DNA of 64,000 nucleotides, from assembly GCF_016808095.1 (NCBI RefSeq), contig NC_068979.1, forward strand, positions 29,903,960-29,967,959, in the 5' to 3' direction. Both the position numbers and the translations under genes were made by a program. Below, one piece after another: positions 25,083 through 35,739 of the stretch; within the stretch, counting starts at the first letter, position 1, and every line of letters starts with the position of its first letter. Source of the DNA: Vigna angularis. Its lineage: Eukaryota; Streptophyta; Magnoliopsida; Fabales; Fabaceae. Below the pieces are notes generated by a model. It saw nothing but the letters and a program-made list of their open reading frames with translations. It made no database searches and was not told the origin of the DNA.

Positions 25083-25304
25083 AATAATCGATTATCATTA
25101 GGATATGACTTTGAGTTTTGTCTCAGGAACAATCGATTATTGGGATGATAATTGATTATCCTTTCATGTGTAATGAATATGCAAATTTGATGTGTTAGAG
25201 CTATTGAAATAATCGATTATCATAAGTGATAATTGATTATTACAATGTAATTTGTGTAAACGTGAACTTCTCGGGAATAATCGATTATCATGATAATCGA
25301 TTAT
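25083..25304. repeat. Cluster of AAT(C/T)GATTAT palindromic motifs
   Basis: Five copies of AATCGATTAT and two AATTGATTAT variants fall within 220 bp (near 25087, 25131, 25150, 25211, 25231, 25278, 25294). The last two form a perfect 28-bp palindrome centred between 25290 and 25291. Similar TAATCGATTA motifs are abundant in Phaseoleae LTR elements. This probably belongs to a retrotransposon LTR. Confidence 0.7.
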
Positions 25305-25564
25305 CCCAGTGCATTTTTGTTAAAAATGGTGAATTTGATGAAGAATGAATGTGGACCAAGCTTAAGGAGTTGTAGAACGTGATGATAATCAGATAATGAG
25401 ATTAATGGCTATGTTTAGGGTTAGGTTTGACTTTTGAATTGGTGATGGAGTATGAATGGGTGATGGAATGCACACGGGGGTGTGTGGTTGATCAATGAGT
25501 ATGAGACATGAGTGATTAGTTTACTTTTTCTACGTAGTAAATCTTGAGATTATTTGCGGATAGG

Positions 25565-25712
25565 TGCTCCCTTTGGCATTGGTTGTTTAAAAGGGAGGGA
25601 TATTTCCTTTGGCATTGGTTGTTGAAAAGGGGGTGACTCCCTTTGGCATTGGTTGTTGAAAAGAGAGTGAGGTTCTCTTTGGCAAATAGTTGTAGAAAAG
25701 AGAATGGTGTTC
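25565..25712 (+). repeat. Tandem repeat of about 35 bp, four copies
   Basis: The core CTTTGGCATTGGTTGTT recurs at 25571, 25607 and 25641, and as a diverged copy near 25677 (CTTTGGCAAATAGTTGTAG). Each is followed by a purine-rich AAAAGGGAG-like block. Spacing is 34-36 bp. Confidence 0.8.
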
Positions 25713-25851
25713 GAGTGCTGAATCTTCTTTGGTGAGGGGATAACTGTTCCGTTAAGGGAACAAGTCCAAAGCTAGAAGAGGAATGACTCGAGTATGCCTG
25801 TAGAGGAGGCTACAAGTGGGCCTATAAGGGAGGCTACAGGTTTTGGCAACT

Positions 25852-26136
25852 TTATGTGGGTTTTGGCAACCATGCTCCATGTTGATAGGTCTTGGAAACT
25901 TTATGTGATGTTTGTTGAGTTGTTCTCCTTTTGATAGGTCCATTGTTTGAATTCAAGTCATCATCTCCTTCCTTTTGAGAAGGATTTGTCCTTAAATATG
26001 ACAAACATATGGATTTATTGTTGAAGAAGCTCATAACATTCTTGGGAGCAAGCCATCTTTGAATGGCTTTGTTTTGCTTGTCATTCTCGTGAACTCCTCT
26101 TGGGTCAAATGTCATTCTGAAATAAACATCAAACAT
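25852..26136 (-). mobile_element. Retrotransposon-like coding fragment
   Basis: A minus-strand open frame of 94 codons includes KQNKAIQRWLAPKNVMSFF and RTNPSQKEGDDDLNSNNGPI. The (S)RTNPxxxGxDD and GPI-type tail recalls coding ends in legume gypsy polyproteins. No catalytic domain is present; the family is a guess. Confidence 0.3.
25860..25964 (+). repeat. Direct repeat, left copy (pairs with 29759-29862)
   Basis: About 105 bp sharing GCAACCATGCT, GTTGATAGGTCTT, AACTTTATGTGAT, TTTGTTGAGTT, ATAGGTCCATTGTTT and AAGTCATCAT with the right copy, in the same order. Confidence 0.7.
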
Positions 26137-26639
26137 AATCTTAATTAATTTTGGTCTAACAAATAAGGTATGTAGAAAGAGAACACTAGAAGAAGGCCTC
26201 CTTAGACTTTGAATTATATCTTTAATGAAAACTAGGAGTCATACTTTGTAAAAACTTTTATTTTTGTCTTGAGTTAGTTGTATCTAAAAGATAACACTAA
26301 CTCAAGATGTGGTTTGAAATTTTTTGTTGAGGACTTTGAAATGATGGAGGATGGAGTTGGAATATTTTGACAAAAGAATTTTGGAACAAAGAATGAAAAC
26401 TTATTAATTGGAGAAAAGTTGAAGAATTCAAAAACTCCCCTTAAATCACTTGGATCAAATAGAATTGTAGGAGTGGAATGTTCCTTCAGTAGCACTCCAG
26501 ACCGAGCTTACAATGCCTAATTCTCATTCAAAATATGAGAAGAAAAGAAAAGAAAGAAAGAACTTCATGAGCTTATATCGTCTAACGCTCTTAAAAAATA
26601 AGAGAAAAAATCTCACTAGTTCACATATTGATTTGTAAC

Positions 26640-27255
26640 TTTGTAATCCTCTCTATAAGAGTTTATTCAATTTATATTTGTAATCAAACACTAATTGCGT
26701 TTGTGATAGTGCACTGATATTAATCTTGTACTAGTCAGGTTAGACTAAGGAACTAGGAATGGTTGACAATACTTGGATACTAGGAGTGGTCACAATAATC
26801 AACAACCAGGAGTGGGTAAACTCGGACTAGTCATGTTGACTAGGGGAACCAGAAGTGGTTTATAATACTCAGACTAGTTATGTTGACTAGGGGAATCAAG
26901 AGTGGTTTATAATACTCGAATTAGTCATGTTGACTAGGGGAACCAAGAGTGATTTATAATACTCAGACTAGTCAGGATTGACTTTGTAAACCTTGAGATG
27001 TAAAACTCGTGAAACCCCTTAAGAATTCTTAAGGGAGAATTGGACATAACTCACATTGAGTGAACCGGTATAAAAACTTTGCTTTACTGTTTTCTTCTTT
27101 AAAATCTTTTATTAAGTTTTCCATATCATTGTTTAAGCATATCCTTGTTTGGTATCCCTTAAAAACTCATCAGACACCTTTTCCGAAAATTTTAGAAAAC
27201 ACTATTTACCCCTCCCCTCTAGTGTTCTCATGTGTATTTCATCTTGACATCTTTT
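26640..27255 (+). mobile_element. LTR-like sequence of a copia-type retrotransposon
   Basis: An ordered set of LTR-like signals: the tandem repeat at 26728-26985, a TTAAGGGAGAATTGGACATA block, TGAGTGAACCGGTATAAAAA (TATA-like, near 27065) and ATTTACCCCTCCCCTCTAGT near 27205. The last resembles the U5 end of long copia (SIRE/Maximus type) LTRs in legumes. No gag-pol is recognised next to it, so it may be a solo or decayed LTR. Confidence 0.4.
26728..26985 (+). repeat. Tandem repeat with 47-bp period, three good plus diverged copies
   Basis: GTTGACTAGGGGAA begins at 26835, 26882 and 26929, exactly 47 bp apart, each followed by CAAGAGTGGTTTATAATACT-like sequence. Diverged copies precede (about 26728-26820) and one partial follows. 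Confidence 0.8.
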
Positions 27256-29300
27256 AATTTCAAAAGTTTGTCCTAAGTTGAAAATGCTTTAAGATTTCAC
27301 CAAAAGTCACTCCCAAATAAAGAGATGAGTCAGAGAAGAGTACAAAGTCTTATCTAGTCTTAAGCTACTTACTTTATCACTTTCAGAAGAGTGTGACTAT
27401 TGAATTTAAAAGATGGACTCGATCATAAACAAAGATGAAATTAAAGGCATATACGCACTATACGTACTCTATTTTAGCAATGCCTAGAATTTGATAGCGT
27501 TGGCCAAGCTACTCCTAAAAACACACATTAAACACAAAGTGGAAATCCTAAGGTGAGACCGAAATTAAAAGAAAGATGCAGACCTAGAGTGAGACTTATA
27601 AACTTTGGTTTCCAAGTTACACTCACTGTTTACTTCAATTTTAAATTTTAAGCACAAGAAGTTTGCCAAGTGATTGAAGAACACCAAAGGTTATTCCAAG
27701 ACACTTGGTGTAAAAGCCTTTTACAAAGATGCCAAAAACAGATTACAAATTCAGCAATTATTGAAAATTAAGACACACTCGGTTTTTGGTATATGCATTC
27801 AAACAACTATTCTGCTCTTGATTTGTAACTCCATTTCCCACTCAACCAGCAGTTTTCTCTTCCTCTCGGCTTCAAAGCCTATGCTGTTTGATTTATAGAA
27901 TTGTGACACGCTGATCTCAATTTCTGATCTGGTTGGCTGCTATTTGGGTGCACTCAGCAACTGTTTTGGTGAAATTCAAAACTTGGTAGCTCAAGGTTTG
28001 GAGAATCTTGAAGACCTCCACCACCTAAAATGCTACCAGCCACACTAATTTCTTCTTTCCAAAGTGTTTCTGCAATTTCTAAACACACCACAACAACCAA
28101 GACAGCCAAGAAGTAAAGCAAAGAAAATGTCAATTAAGAAAGGTTAAACCAAGGAACTGTATTGGATTTGATAGTACGAAAGAATACTACAAATTGGACA
28201 AACTAGAATTTAAGGCTAATGAATAAAAGGCAAGCACTACAACCAGAATTCATATAGAATGGATCTAGAATAAGATGAATAAAGCAAGTAAACAAATCAA
28301 GTTGAACCAAACATGACAGATTTAAGGTATGCACTGCTAAAAAGTAAATTGTTTGTGAAATTGCCTCAATGAAAATCTAATTCACACTTAACAGTGTTAT
28401 TGGACTGAGACAAAGCTACTGCATATCGTGAATTGCATTGATTCTGATTGCTCTTTCTTCTTGTTTCGCTTTTATTATTTAAAATGCAGCCAACTCTATG
28501 AACATTTGAGAATTCATGGCTGTGATTAAAGTCAGTGCATTTTGCTACAGTTCACCATATAACAGATAATCATTTAACTATTTAACTAATCAGCATGTCA
28601 GTCATGTGGAAAGAAATTGATTCAACTTAAAATCATAAGAAAAGACATAGTCACAATAATTCTCGACTATTGCAGTAGTGTTATTCAAACTGATTTGGAC
28701 AGTTTTGACAATTTTGTTTACTGCTAAGGAAAAGCCTCATTGTGTGACAAATTAATAGCAGAATTGATTTCAAACATGACAACTCATTGAACGCACAACA
28801 GAGTTAATGAAACTGCTAACTAAATGTTTCAAACGCAGCATACTAGAAATTAACCAAATTCAGCATTATGCAACAGACAATTCAAATTCTGCAGACCTTA
28901 ACCAAATGCAGAAATCAATGTAACAGTAGACATGCTTACTGGAAATTAACATAAGAACTTGGCAATGGGCTAGTACCAAGCATGAATGACTCAAACATCA
29001 GACTCTCACAAAGCTATGTTAATCCGGTGAAACTTAGTTGAACATATTAACTGCCAGTGGCCACCGAGCTCACTCACAAGAGTTTCATAGCTCACTTGTT
29101 GTGCACACTTGAAACTTGCAGATTCAAATGATAAAGCAGCAAATTAATCAACTAAAACTTGGAATAAAGTGACGATTGAAACAAGTAACATGACTTTAAC
29201 ATAACAGAATATAATCTAAAAAATTTAAAAGACTCAAACCACAATTCACCGAATAAAATGAAAAGACACTTCAAGAACACTCACACATAACACAAAACTG
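27256..29300. other. Repeat-zone DNA without recognised genes
   Basis: Moderately AT-rich, with no open frame that resembles a protein. It may be untranslated interior of a large retroelement, because direct repeats flank the zone (25.86 and 29.76 kb). That is an inference. Confidence 0.3.
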
Positions 29301-29329
29301 GAAACCTAACATAGACTTGAAGAGGAGGA

Positions 29330-29740
29330 TCTCTCAGATTTTCTAACCAGGACTTTCAAGGAGGAACTGACGTGGAGTAATCTCAATAGGGATTCAAGTC
29401 ATTTATCTCAAAAGTGTTTGATCTAAGAGAGGAGCATGGCATTTATAGGAAACCAAGTGCTCTAGCATGGCATTTATAGAAAACCAAGTGGCAAGCTACA
29501 TGTGAAACTCAAGAAAAACATGCTCAAAATGTGGTAAGTGCAACAAGCTATGTGTTGGCAGACGAGGCAGTGCTGGGCGAGTAAATGGTTCGCTGAGTGC
29601 CTGTATGCGAAGCTGGATTCAGAAAGCTCCTGGCACATCAACGCTGGGCGGCCTGGGGTTTCCGCTAAGCGGCCCCTCCTGGCAACGTGGCCAGGTCACT
29701 AGGTGACTATAGATAACCTTGGTGGGTTGGTTTTGAGCTT
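29330..29740. repeat. GC-richer repeat with CGCTAAGCGG/CGCTGAG motifs (LTR-like)
   Basis: Contains a doubled AGCATGGCATTTATAG block (about 29431 and 29464) and TTCGCTGAGTGCC, GCTGGGCGG and CCGCTAAGCGGCCCC (about 29588-29680). CGCTAAGCG/CGCTGAGCG sequences are familiar from soybean and bean LTR retrotransposons. Confidence 0.45.
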
Positions 29741-29758
29741 ACTTGCTCCTTACTGATA

Positions 29759-29862
29759 GGTTTTTGCAACCATGCTGCTTGTTGATAGGTCTTCACAACT
29801 TTATGTGATCTTTGTTGAGTTATTCTTCTGTATAGGTCCATTGTTTAAACTTAAGTCATCAT
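29759..29862 (+). repeat. Direct repeat, right copy (pairs with 25860-25964)
   Basis: Same ordered blocks as the left copy with roughly 15-20% differences by eye. Confidence 0.7.
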
Positions 29863-29869
29863 TTATATA

Positions 29870-31185
29870 TAATGATTGTTATGTACTTTTACATTGTTTT
29901 TGTCTAATCATACTTTAATCTTTAATTAGAGGTTGATTTTTCATTATTATTGTTAATATGATTATGTTGTAACCGGTCGGCCACATTATTTGGTCAGAGT
30001 AGTCGGCCACTCATCATTAACATTATTAATAACCATTGGTCCAAAGTGACTAGTCTAGAGGAGTTCAGTTTGGAGTGATTAATCCATAAAAGTTTGACCT
30101 AAAAGAACTCAACCTAAAAAAACTTGATCAAATAGACATATATAGGTATAAGAATAATTACTCTAAAAATCAAAACCATATCGAAAATGTGAGTAATGAG
30201 AGAGGAAGAATGAGTAAACAATTGAGATTGAGCATGAGACTCAAATATAACATGGAATTTTAATTTTTTGAAAATAAAATGTTTCTTACAATAAAATATA
30301 TCGACATATAAGCATCAACTATTCTCCGATGGGTTCCTACAAAATTCTCTTTTAATTTAACAAATTACAAAATTGAAAGACAAAGAAAGCAGATAAAAGA
30401 AATGACAAATTAAAAGTCTGGATAAAGGACCTTCGTAAATTTTGTTTTAAATTTTTAACTTTGTTTTATATTGTTGTTATTGTAACTCAAACACATGAAA
30501 AATTTGAATTTAAGTTCTGCATATTCTAATGACTCAAATGCTTTAGAGCTTTCAAGAAGGGTGAACCATGCACATAATTGCCGTAAGATGATTAAAAACA
30601 GTCATCTTTAGAATAAACTATTAAAATCAGTCATCTTTCAAGAATAATAGCTAAGTGATTTTGCACCAAATTGTTATCATGTTAATTGCTTTGTTTTTTT
30701 CTAGAAAATAATGACACTAGATTGGATTTAACTTATAAATGGAATAACAAAATTATGGTAGTGTTCATACTGATATTTCAACCCCCATTAAATGGCCATT
30801 ACCACACACGGAGGAAAACACACAGATTAATTAGTTATCTCTTATTAATTTCAAAACACTGTCATTATAATATGGAAATTTATATGAGAGCGTGATTTCT
30901 TGGATGGTTGCATTAACTCATATTTTCTAATTATAGAAGAACTGTTGGATATTCTTTTAATTATAAAAGATGTGAAGTTCTATTATTACTAATATTTAAG
31001 CTAATAATTAACTAATATAGTTATAATATATTAATAGTGTACTTAATTTATTATTTTTTTAACAAATTAGATGATTAAATATATAATTAAATTATAAAAG
31101 TACTCATTTTTAAAATTATGTGATTAATTATTAATTTTTTATAAAGATTAAGGCTGTATAATGACAGTAGAAAATGAATCTAAGC
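29870..31185. other. Intergenic DNA before the small-gene array
   Basis: Contains a doubled GTCGGCCAC block (29966 and 30004), possibly an LTR remnant, then AT-rich filler up to the first array spacer. No gene seen. Confidence 0.3.
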
Positions 31186-31645
31186 CACCCAGAATATAAC
31201 TTAGACAATCATATTCAATTATTGTTCAGCTTATCATGATTAATAGTTATTATAGTTAAATTTACTTTGACTTTTTTTTTCCTTAACTTAATATGTGCAT
31301 TTTTGTTCATCAAGTGCTAACCTGGGTTGTTGTGTTTTTATTAGGCTCTTTTAGATATTGTTTCTATGAAATTAAGCTGAAACTAAATCTAAAAAATTCA
31401 TAAAATATTTTCAACCATTGCCTATATCACATCGACACTTAACCACCACAAGCTGTAAACATATACATCATTTTGATTCCATTCCACTGCCTTTTTTTGA
31501 GATAGGTAAAAATTTTCTATTAAACTATTATACAAATATTTTTATACAAATTCCTAATTTTTTTTTATCTCTAGTGGTGTGGGTGAGAACTGACAATGTT
31601 TTATGTAGTACTGTATACAATTTCCAACCTTCGTTGAATCAAGAT

Positions 31646-31653
31646 TATAAATA
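31646..31653 (+). promoter_or_regulatory. TATA box of array unit 1 (conserved in units 1-5 and 7)
   Basis: TATAAATA within GATTATAAATACATC(A/G)CAA, 67 bp before the ATG in unit 1. The same element is present at the same place before units 2, 3, 4 and 7, and closer to the ATG in unit 5 because of a deletion. A second TATA-like run (ATTATATATA) lies nearer the ATG in units 1-4 and 7. Confidence 0.55.
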
Positions 31654-31719
31654 CATCACAACACTATTCACATGAATGCATAGAAAAATTAAGCATTATA
31701 TATAAAACGCTTGGCAATC

Positions 31720-32085
31720 ATGAAGGCCACTATTTTCTTACTCTTTGCTTCAATCTTCTTCCTTACAACTTCGACTATGGCTCTCGACAACTCAAAGGTA
31801 CTTTCGAGTTCTTATAACATGTATATTCATATTATTACATGTTTTCTATTTTCATGTTGATAATATTCTACTAATAAGAGTTTTTTCTTCTTCATGTAGG
31901 TTACGTGAAACTTGACACCCTTTGAAAATTTCCCACCCGAAGCTGATCAAAATTCATTCAACATAAAAGAATTAAGACTTATGTGTTTATTAGTCTTTAT
32001 TGTCTGTTTATTGGTAGTTGTAATATGGTATATGTATCGTGTAGGTGAAGTTGTGCATCCTCCTATGCGAGAGAGGGTTGTGTGA
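31720..32085 (+). pseudogene. Array unit 1: small secretory/membrane protein gene with a premature stop
   Basis: Exon 1 (31720-31797) encodes 26 residues, a signal peptide plus Leu-Asp-Asn-Ser-Lys. It joins at AAG|GT...TAG|GTT to exon 2 (31900-32085). The third codon of exon 2 is TGA (31906-31908), where units 2, 3, 5, 7 and 8 have GGA (Gly). Downstream of the stop the frame is otherwise open through the membrane segment to VHPPMRERVV and a TGA at 32083-32085. It is probably non-functional, unless a different transcript skips the stop. Same unknown family as unit 2. Confidence 0.65.
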
Positions 32086-32650
32086 TATCGTTCACCGAAT
32101 CTTAAACTATTGTTCGTCGAACCTACAATATAACTAAGACAATCAAATTCAATTATTGTTCAACTCATGATGATTAATAGTTATTATAGTTAAATTCACT
32201 TGACTTTCTTTTTGCCTTGGCTTAATCTGTCCATTTTTGTTCATTAAGGGCTAACATGGGGTTGTTGTGTTTTTATTAAGCACTTTCAGATATTGTTTCT
32301 ATGTAATTAAGCTAAACTAAATCTAGAAAACTCAAAATATTTTCAAGCATTGTCTATATCACATCTACACTTAGCCACCACAAGCTGTCAACATATACTT
32401 CATTTGATTCCATTTCACCACCTTTTCTTTGAGATTGGTAACATTTTTCTATTAAACTATTGTACAAATATTTTTATAAAAATTCCTAATTTTTTTTTAT
32501 CTCTAGTGGTGTGGGTAAGAACTGAAAATGTTTTATGTAGTACTGTATACAATTTCCAACTTCACTGAATCAAGATTATAAATACATCACAACACTCTTC
32601 ACATGAATGCATAGAAAAGTTAAGCATTATATATAAAACGCTTGCCAACC

Positions 32651-33063
32651 ATGAAGGCCACTGTTTTCTTACTCTTTGCTTCAATCTTCTTCCTTACTTC
32701 TTCGACTATGGCTCTCGCCAACTCAAAGGTATTTTCCAGTTCTTATGCATGTATATTCATATTATTACATGTTTTCTGTTTTCATGTTGATAATATTCCA
32801 CTAATAAGAGTTCTTTTTTCATCATGTAGGTTACGGGAAACTTGGCACCCTTTGAAAATTTCCCACCCGAAGCTCATCAAAATTCATTCAACATAAAAGA
32901 ATTAAGACTTATGTGTTTATTAGTCTTTATTGTCTGTTTATTGGTAGTTGTAATATGGTATATGTATCGTGTAGGTAAACTTGTGCATCCTCCTATGCGA
33001 GAGAGGGTTGTGCGATATCGTTCACCGAATCTTAAACTATTGTTCGCCGAACCTACAATATAA
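32651..33063 (+). CDS. Array unit 2: small signal-peptide, single-pass membrane protein (103 aa, intact)
   Basis: I do not recognise this family. Exon 1 (32651-32728) encodes MKATVFLLFASIFFLTSSTM plus six residues, a clear signal peptide with cleavage likely after TMA. Exon 2 (32830-33063) follows a 101-bp intron with GT-AG ends, phase 0. The mature N-terminal segment (about residues 22-52) is polar, Cys-free and Pro/Asn-rich (NLAPFENFPPEAHQNSFNIK). A strong membrane span follows (about residues 55-71, CLLVFIVCLLVVVIWYM), then a basic tail (YRVGK, MRERVVRYR) ending at EPTI-stop. The layout predicts a type I membrane microprotein with a cytosolic basic tail. A TATAAATA box lies about 70 bp upstream. 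Open frame, canonical splice sites and conservation with units 5 and 7 support a real gene; expression is unknown. Confidence 0.7.
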
Positions 33064-33578
33064 CTAAGACAATCAAATTCAATTATTGTTCAACTCATCA
33101 TGATTAATAGTTATTATAGTTAAATTCACTTGACTTTCTTTTTGCCTTGGCTTAATCTGTCCATTTTTGTCATCAAGGGCTAACATGTGGTTGTTGTGTT
33201 TTTATTAAGCACTTTCAGATATTGTTTCTATGTAATTAAGCTAAACTAAATCTAGAAAACTCAAAATATTTTCAACCATTGTCTATATCACATCTACACT
33301 TAGCCACCACAAGCTGTCAACATATACTTCATTTGATTCCATTTCACCACCTTTTTTTGAGATTGGTAACATTTTTCTATTAAACTATTGTACAAATATT
33401 TTTATAAAAATTCCTAATTTTTTTTTATCTCTAGTGGTGTGGGTAAGAACTGAAAATGTTTTATGCAGTACTGTATACAATTTCCCACTTCACTGAATCA
33501 AGATTATAAATACATCACAACACTCTTCACATGAATGCATAGAAAAGTTAAGCATTATATATAAAACGCTTGCCAACC

Positions 33579-33999
33579 ATGAAGGCCACTGTTTTCTTAC
33601 TCTTTGCTTCAATCTTCTTCCTTACTTCTTCGACTATGGCTCTCGACAACTCAAAGGTATTTTCCAGTTCTTATAACATGTATATTCATATTATTACATG
33701 TTTTCTGTTTTCATGTTGATAATATTTCACTAATAAGAGTTCTTTTTTCATCATGTAGGTTACGGGAAATTTGGCAAACTTCGAAAATTTCCCACCTGAA
33801 GCTGATCAAATTTCATTCTAACATAAAAGAATTTGGACTTATGTGTTTATTATTCTTTATTGTCTGTTTATTGGTAGTTATAATACGGTATATGTATCGT
33901 GTAGGTGAAGTTGTGCATCCTCCAATGCGAGAGAGAGGGTTGTGCGATATCGTTCACCGAATCTTAAACTATTGTTCGCCGAACTTACAATATAATTAA
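33579..33999 (+). pseudogene. Array unit 3: frameshifted copy
   Basis: Exon 1 (33579-33656) is intact and the splice sites are kept. Exon 2 starts at 33759 with Val-Thr-Gly-Asn-Leu. A one-base insertion in the TCATTC(T)AACATAAAA stretch (about 33820) creates an immediate TAA after Ser-Phe. The membrane-segment sequence persists in another frame, and a later two-base insertion in the GAGAGAGAGGG run changes the tail. The predicted product is only a short secreted peptide of about 46 aa with no membrane span. Confidence 0.65.
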
Positions 34000-34504
34000 G
34001 ACAATCAAATTCTATTATTGTTCAACTCATCATGATTAATAGTTATTAGAGTTAAATTCACTTGACTTTTTTTTGGCCTTGGCTTAATATGTGCATTTTT
34101 TTTATCAAGGGCTAACATGCAGTTGTTGTGTTTTTATTAGGCACTTTCAGATATTGTTTCTATCAAATTAAGCTGAACTAAATCTAAAAAACTCAAAATA
34201 TTTTCAACCATTGTCTATATCACATCTGCACATAGCCACCACAAGTTGTCAACATATACTTCATTCCATTCCACCAATTTTTTTTGAGATAGGTAACATT
34301 TTTCTATTAAACTATTGTACAATTATTTTTATAAAAATTCCTAATTTTTTTTATTTCTATTGGTGTGGGTGAGAACTTACAATGTTTTATGTAGTACTGT
34401 TTACAATTTCCAACTTCGCTGAATCGAGATTATAAATACATCACAACACTCTTCACATGAATGCATAGAAAAGTTAAGCATTATATATAAAATGCTTGCC
34501 AACC

Positions 34505-34954
34505 ATGAAGGCCACTGTTTTCTTACTCTTTGCTTCAATCTTCTTCCTTACTACTTTGACTATGGCTCTCGACAACTCAAAGGTACTTTCAAGTTCTTAT
34601 AACATGTATATTCATATTATTACATGTTTTCTGTTTTCATGTTGATAATATTCCACTAATAAGAGTTCTTTTTTCTTCATGTAGGTTACGTGAAACTTGG
34701 CACCCTTTGAAAATTTCCCGCCCGAAGCTCATCAAAATTCATTCAACATAAAAGAATCAGGACTTATGTATTTATTAGTCTTTATATTCTGTTTATTGGT
34801 AGTTGTAATATGGTATATGTATCGTGTAGGTGAAGTTGTGCATCCTCCTATGCGAGAGAGGGTTGTGCAATATCGTTCACCGAATGTTAAACTGTTGTTC
34901 GCTGAACAATCAAATTCAATTATTGTTCAACTCATCATGATTAATAGTTATTAG
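34505..34954 (+). pseudogene. Array unit 4: copy with the same premature stop as unit 1
   Basis: Exon 1 (34505-34582) is intact. Exon 2 starts at 34685 and its third codon is TGA (34691-34693), as in unit 1, although units 2 and 3 between them have GGA. Beyond the stop the frame is open through the membrane segment. A deletion fuses the normal tail into the spacer, so the frame would run on to 34954. Confidence 0.6.
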
Positions 34955-35370
34955 AGTTAAATTCACTTGAATTTTTTTTTTGCCTTGGCTTAATCTGTGC
35001 ATTTTTTTTCAACAAGGGCTAACATGGGGTTGTTGTCTTTTTGTTAGGCTTTTTCAGATACTGTTTTTATGGAATTAAGCTGAAACTAAATCTAGAAAAC
35101 TCAAAATATTTTCAACCATTGTCTATATCACATCTACACTTAGCCACCACAAGTTGTCAACATATACTTCATCTGATTCCATTTCACCACCTTGTTTTCG
35201 AGACAGGTAACATTTTTCTACTAAACCATTGTACATATATTTTTATAAAAATTCCTAATTATTTTTATCTCTAGTGGTGTGGGTGAGAACTGACAATGTT
35301 TTATGCAACACTGTATATAATTTCCCACTTCGTTGAATTGAGATTATAAATACATCACAACATTCTTCAC

Positions 35371-35706
35371 ATGAAGGCCATTGATTTCTTACTCTTTGCT
35401 TCAATCTTCTTCCTTGCTACTTCGACTATGGCTCTCGACAACTCAAATGTACTTTCCAGTTCTTATAACATGTATATTCATATTATTACATGTTTTCTGT
35501 TTTCATGTTGATAATATTCCACTAGTAAGAGTTCTTTTTTCATCATGTAGGTTATAGGAAACTTGGCACCCTTTGCAAATTTCCCACCCAAAGCTAATCA
35601 AAAGTCATTCAACATAGAAGAATTAGGACTTCTCTGTTTAGTAGTCTTTATTGTTTGTTCTTTGGTACTTGTAATATGGTATACGTATCGTGTAAGTGAA
35701 GTGTAG
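35371..35706 (+). CDS. Array unit 5: small signal-peptide, single-pass membrane protein (77 aa, short tail)
   Basis: Exons 35371-35448 and 35551-35706 give a 77-aa protein of the unit-2 family: signal peptide MKAIDFLLFASIFFLATS, polar segment NLAPFANFPPKANQKSFNI, membrane span LGLLCLVVFIVCSLVLVIWY and the short tail TYRVSEV before a TAG at 35704-35706. The last exon-1 codon is AAT rather than AAG, weakening the donor (AAT|GTACTT). The leader is shortened: 48 bp between two ATGAA-type sequences is missing, removing the short upstream ORF and the proximal TATA-like run seen in units 1-4. The unit is open, but its splicing efficiency and promoter function are uncertain. Confidence 0.55.
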
Positions 35707-35739
35707 GTGAAGTTGTGCATTTTCCTGTGCAAAAGAGAC

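Noticed and set aside
25083..25304. CRISPR-like appearance of regularly spaced palindromic repeats
   Set aside because: Plant nuclear DNA; spacers are irregular and the repeats are only about 10 bp. Better explained as LTR motifs.
33604..33999. 131-codon open frame through unit 3
   Set aside because: It reads exon 1 in the wrong frame and runs through the intron; only its second half follows the family frame after the frameshift.
31418..35274. Recurring open frames in the array spacers (31418-31675, 32350-32568, 35041-35274), similar to each other
   Set aside because: They recur because the spacers are duplicated. They are interrupted in other spacers (for example between units 2 and 3) and overlap the promoter region.
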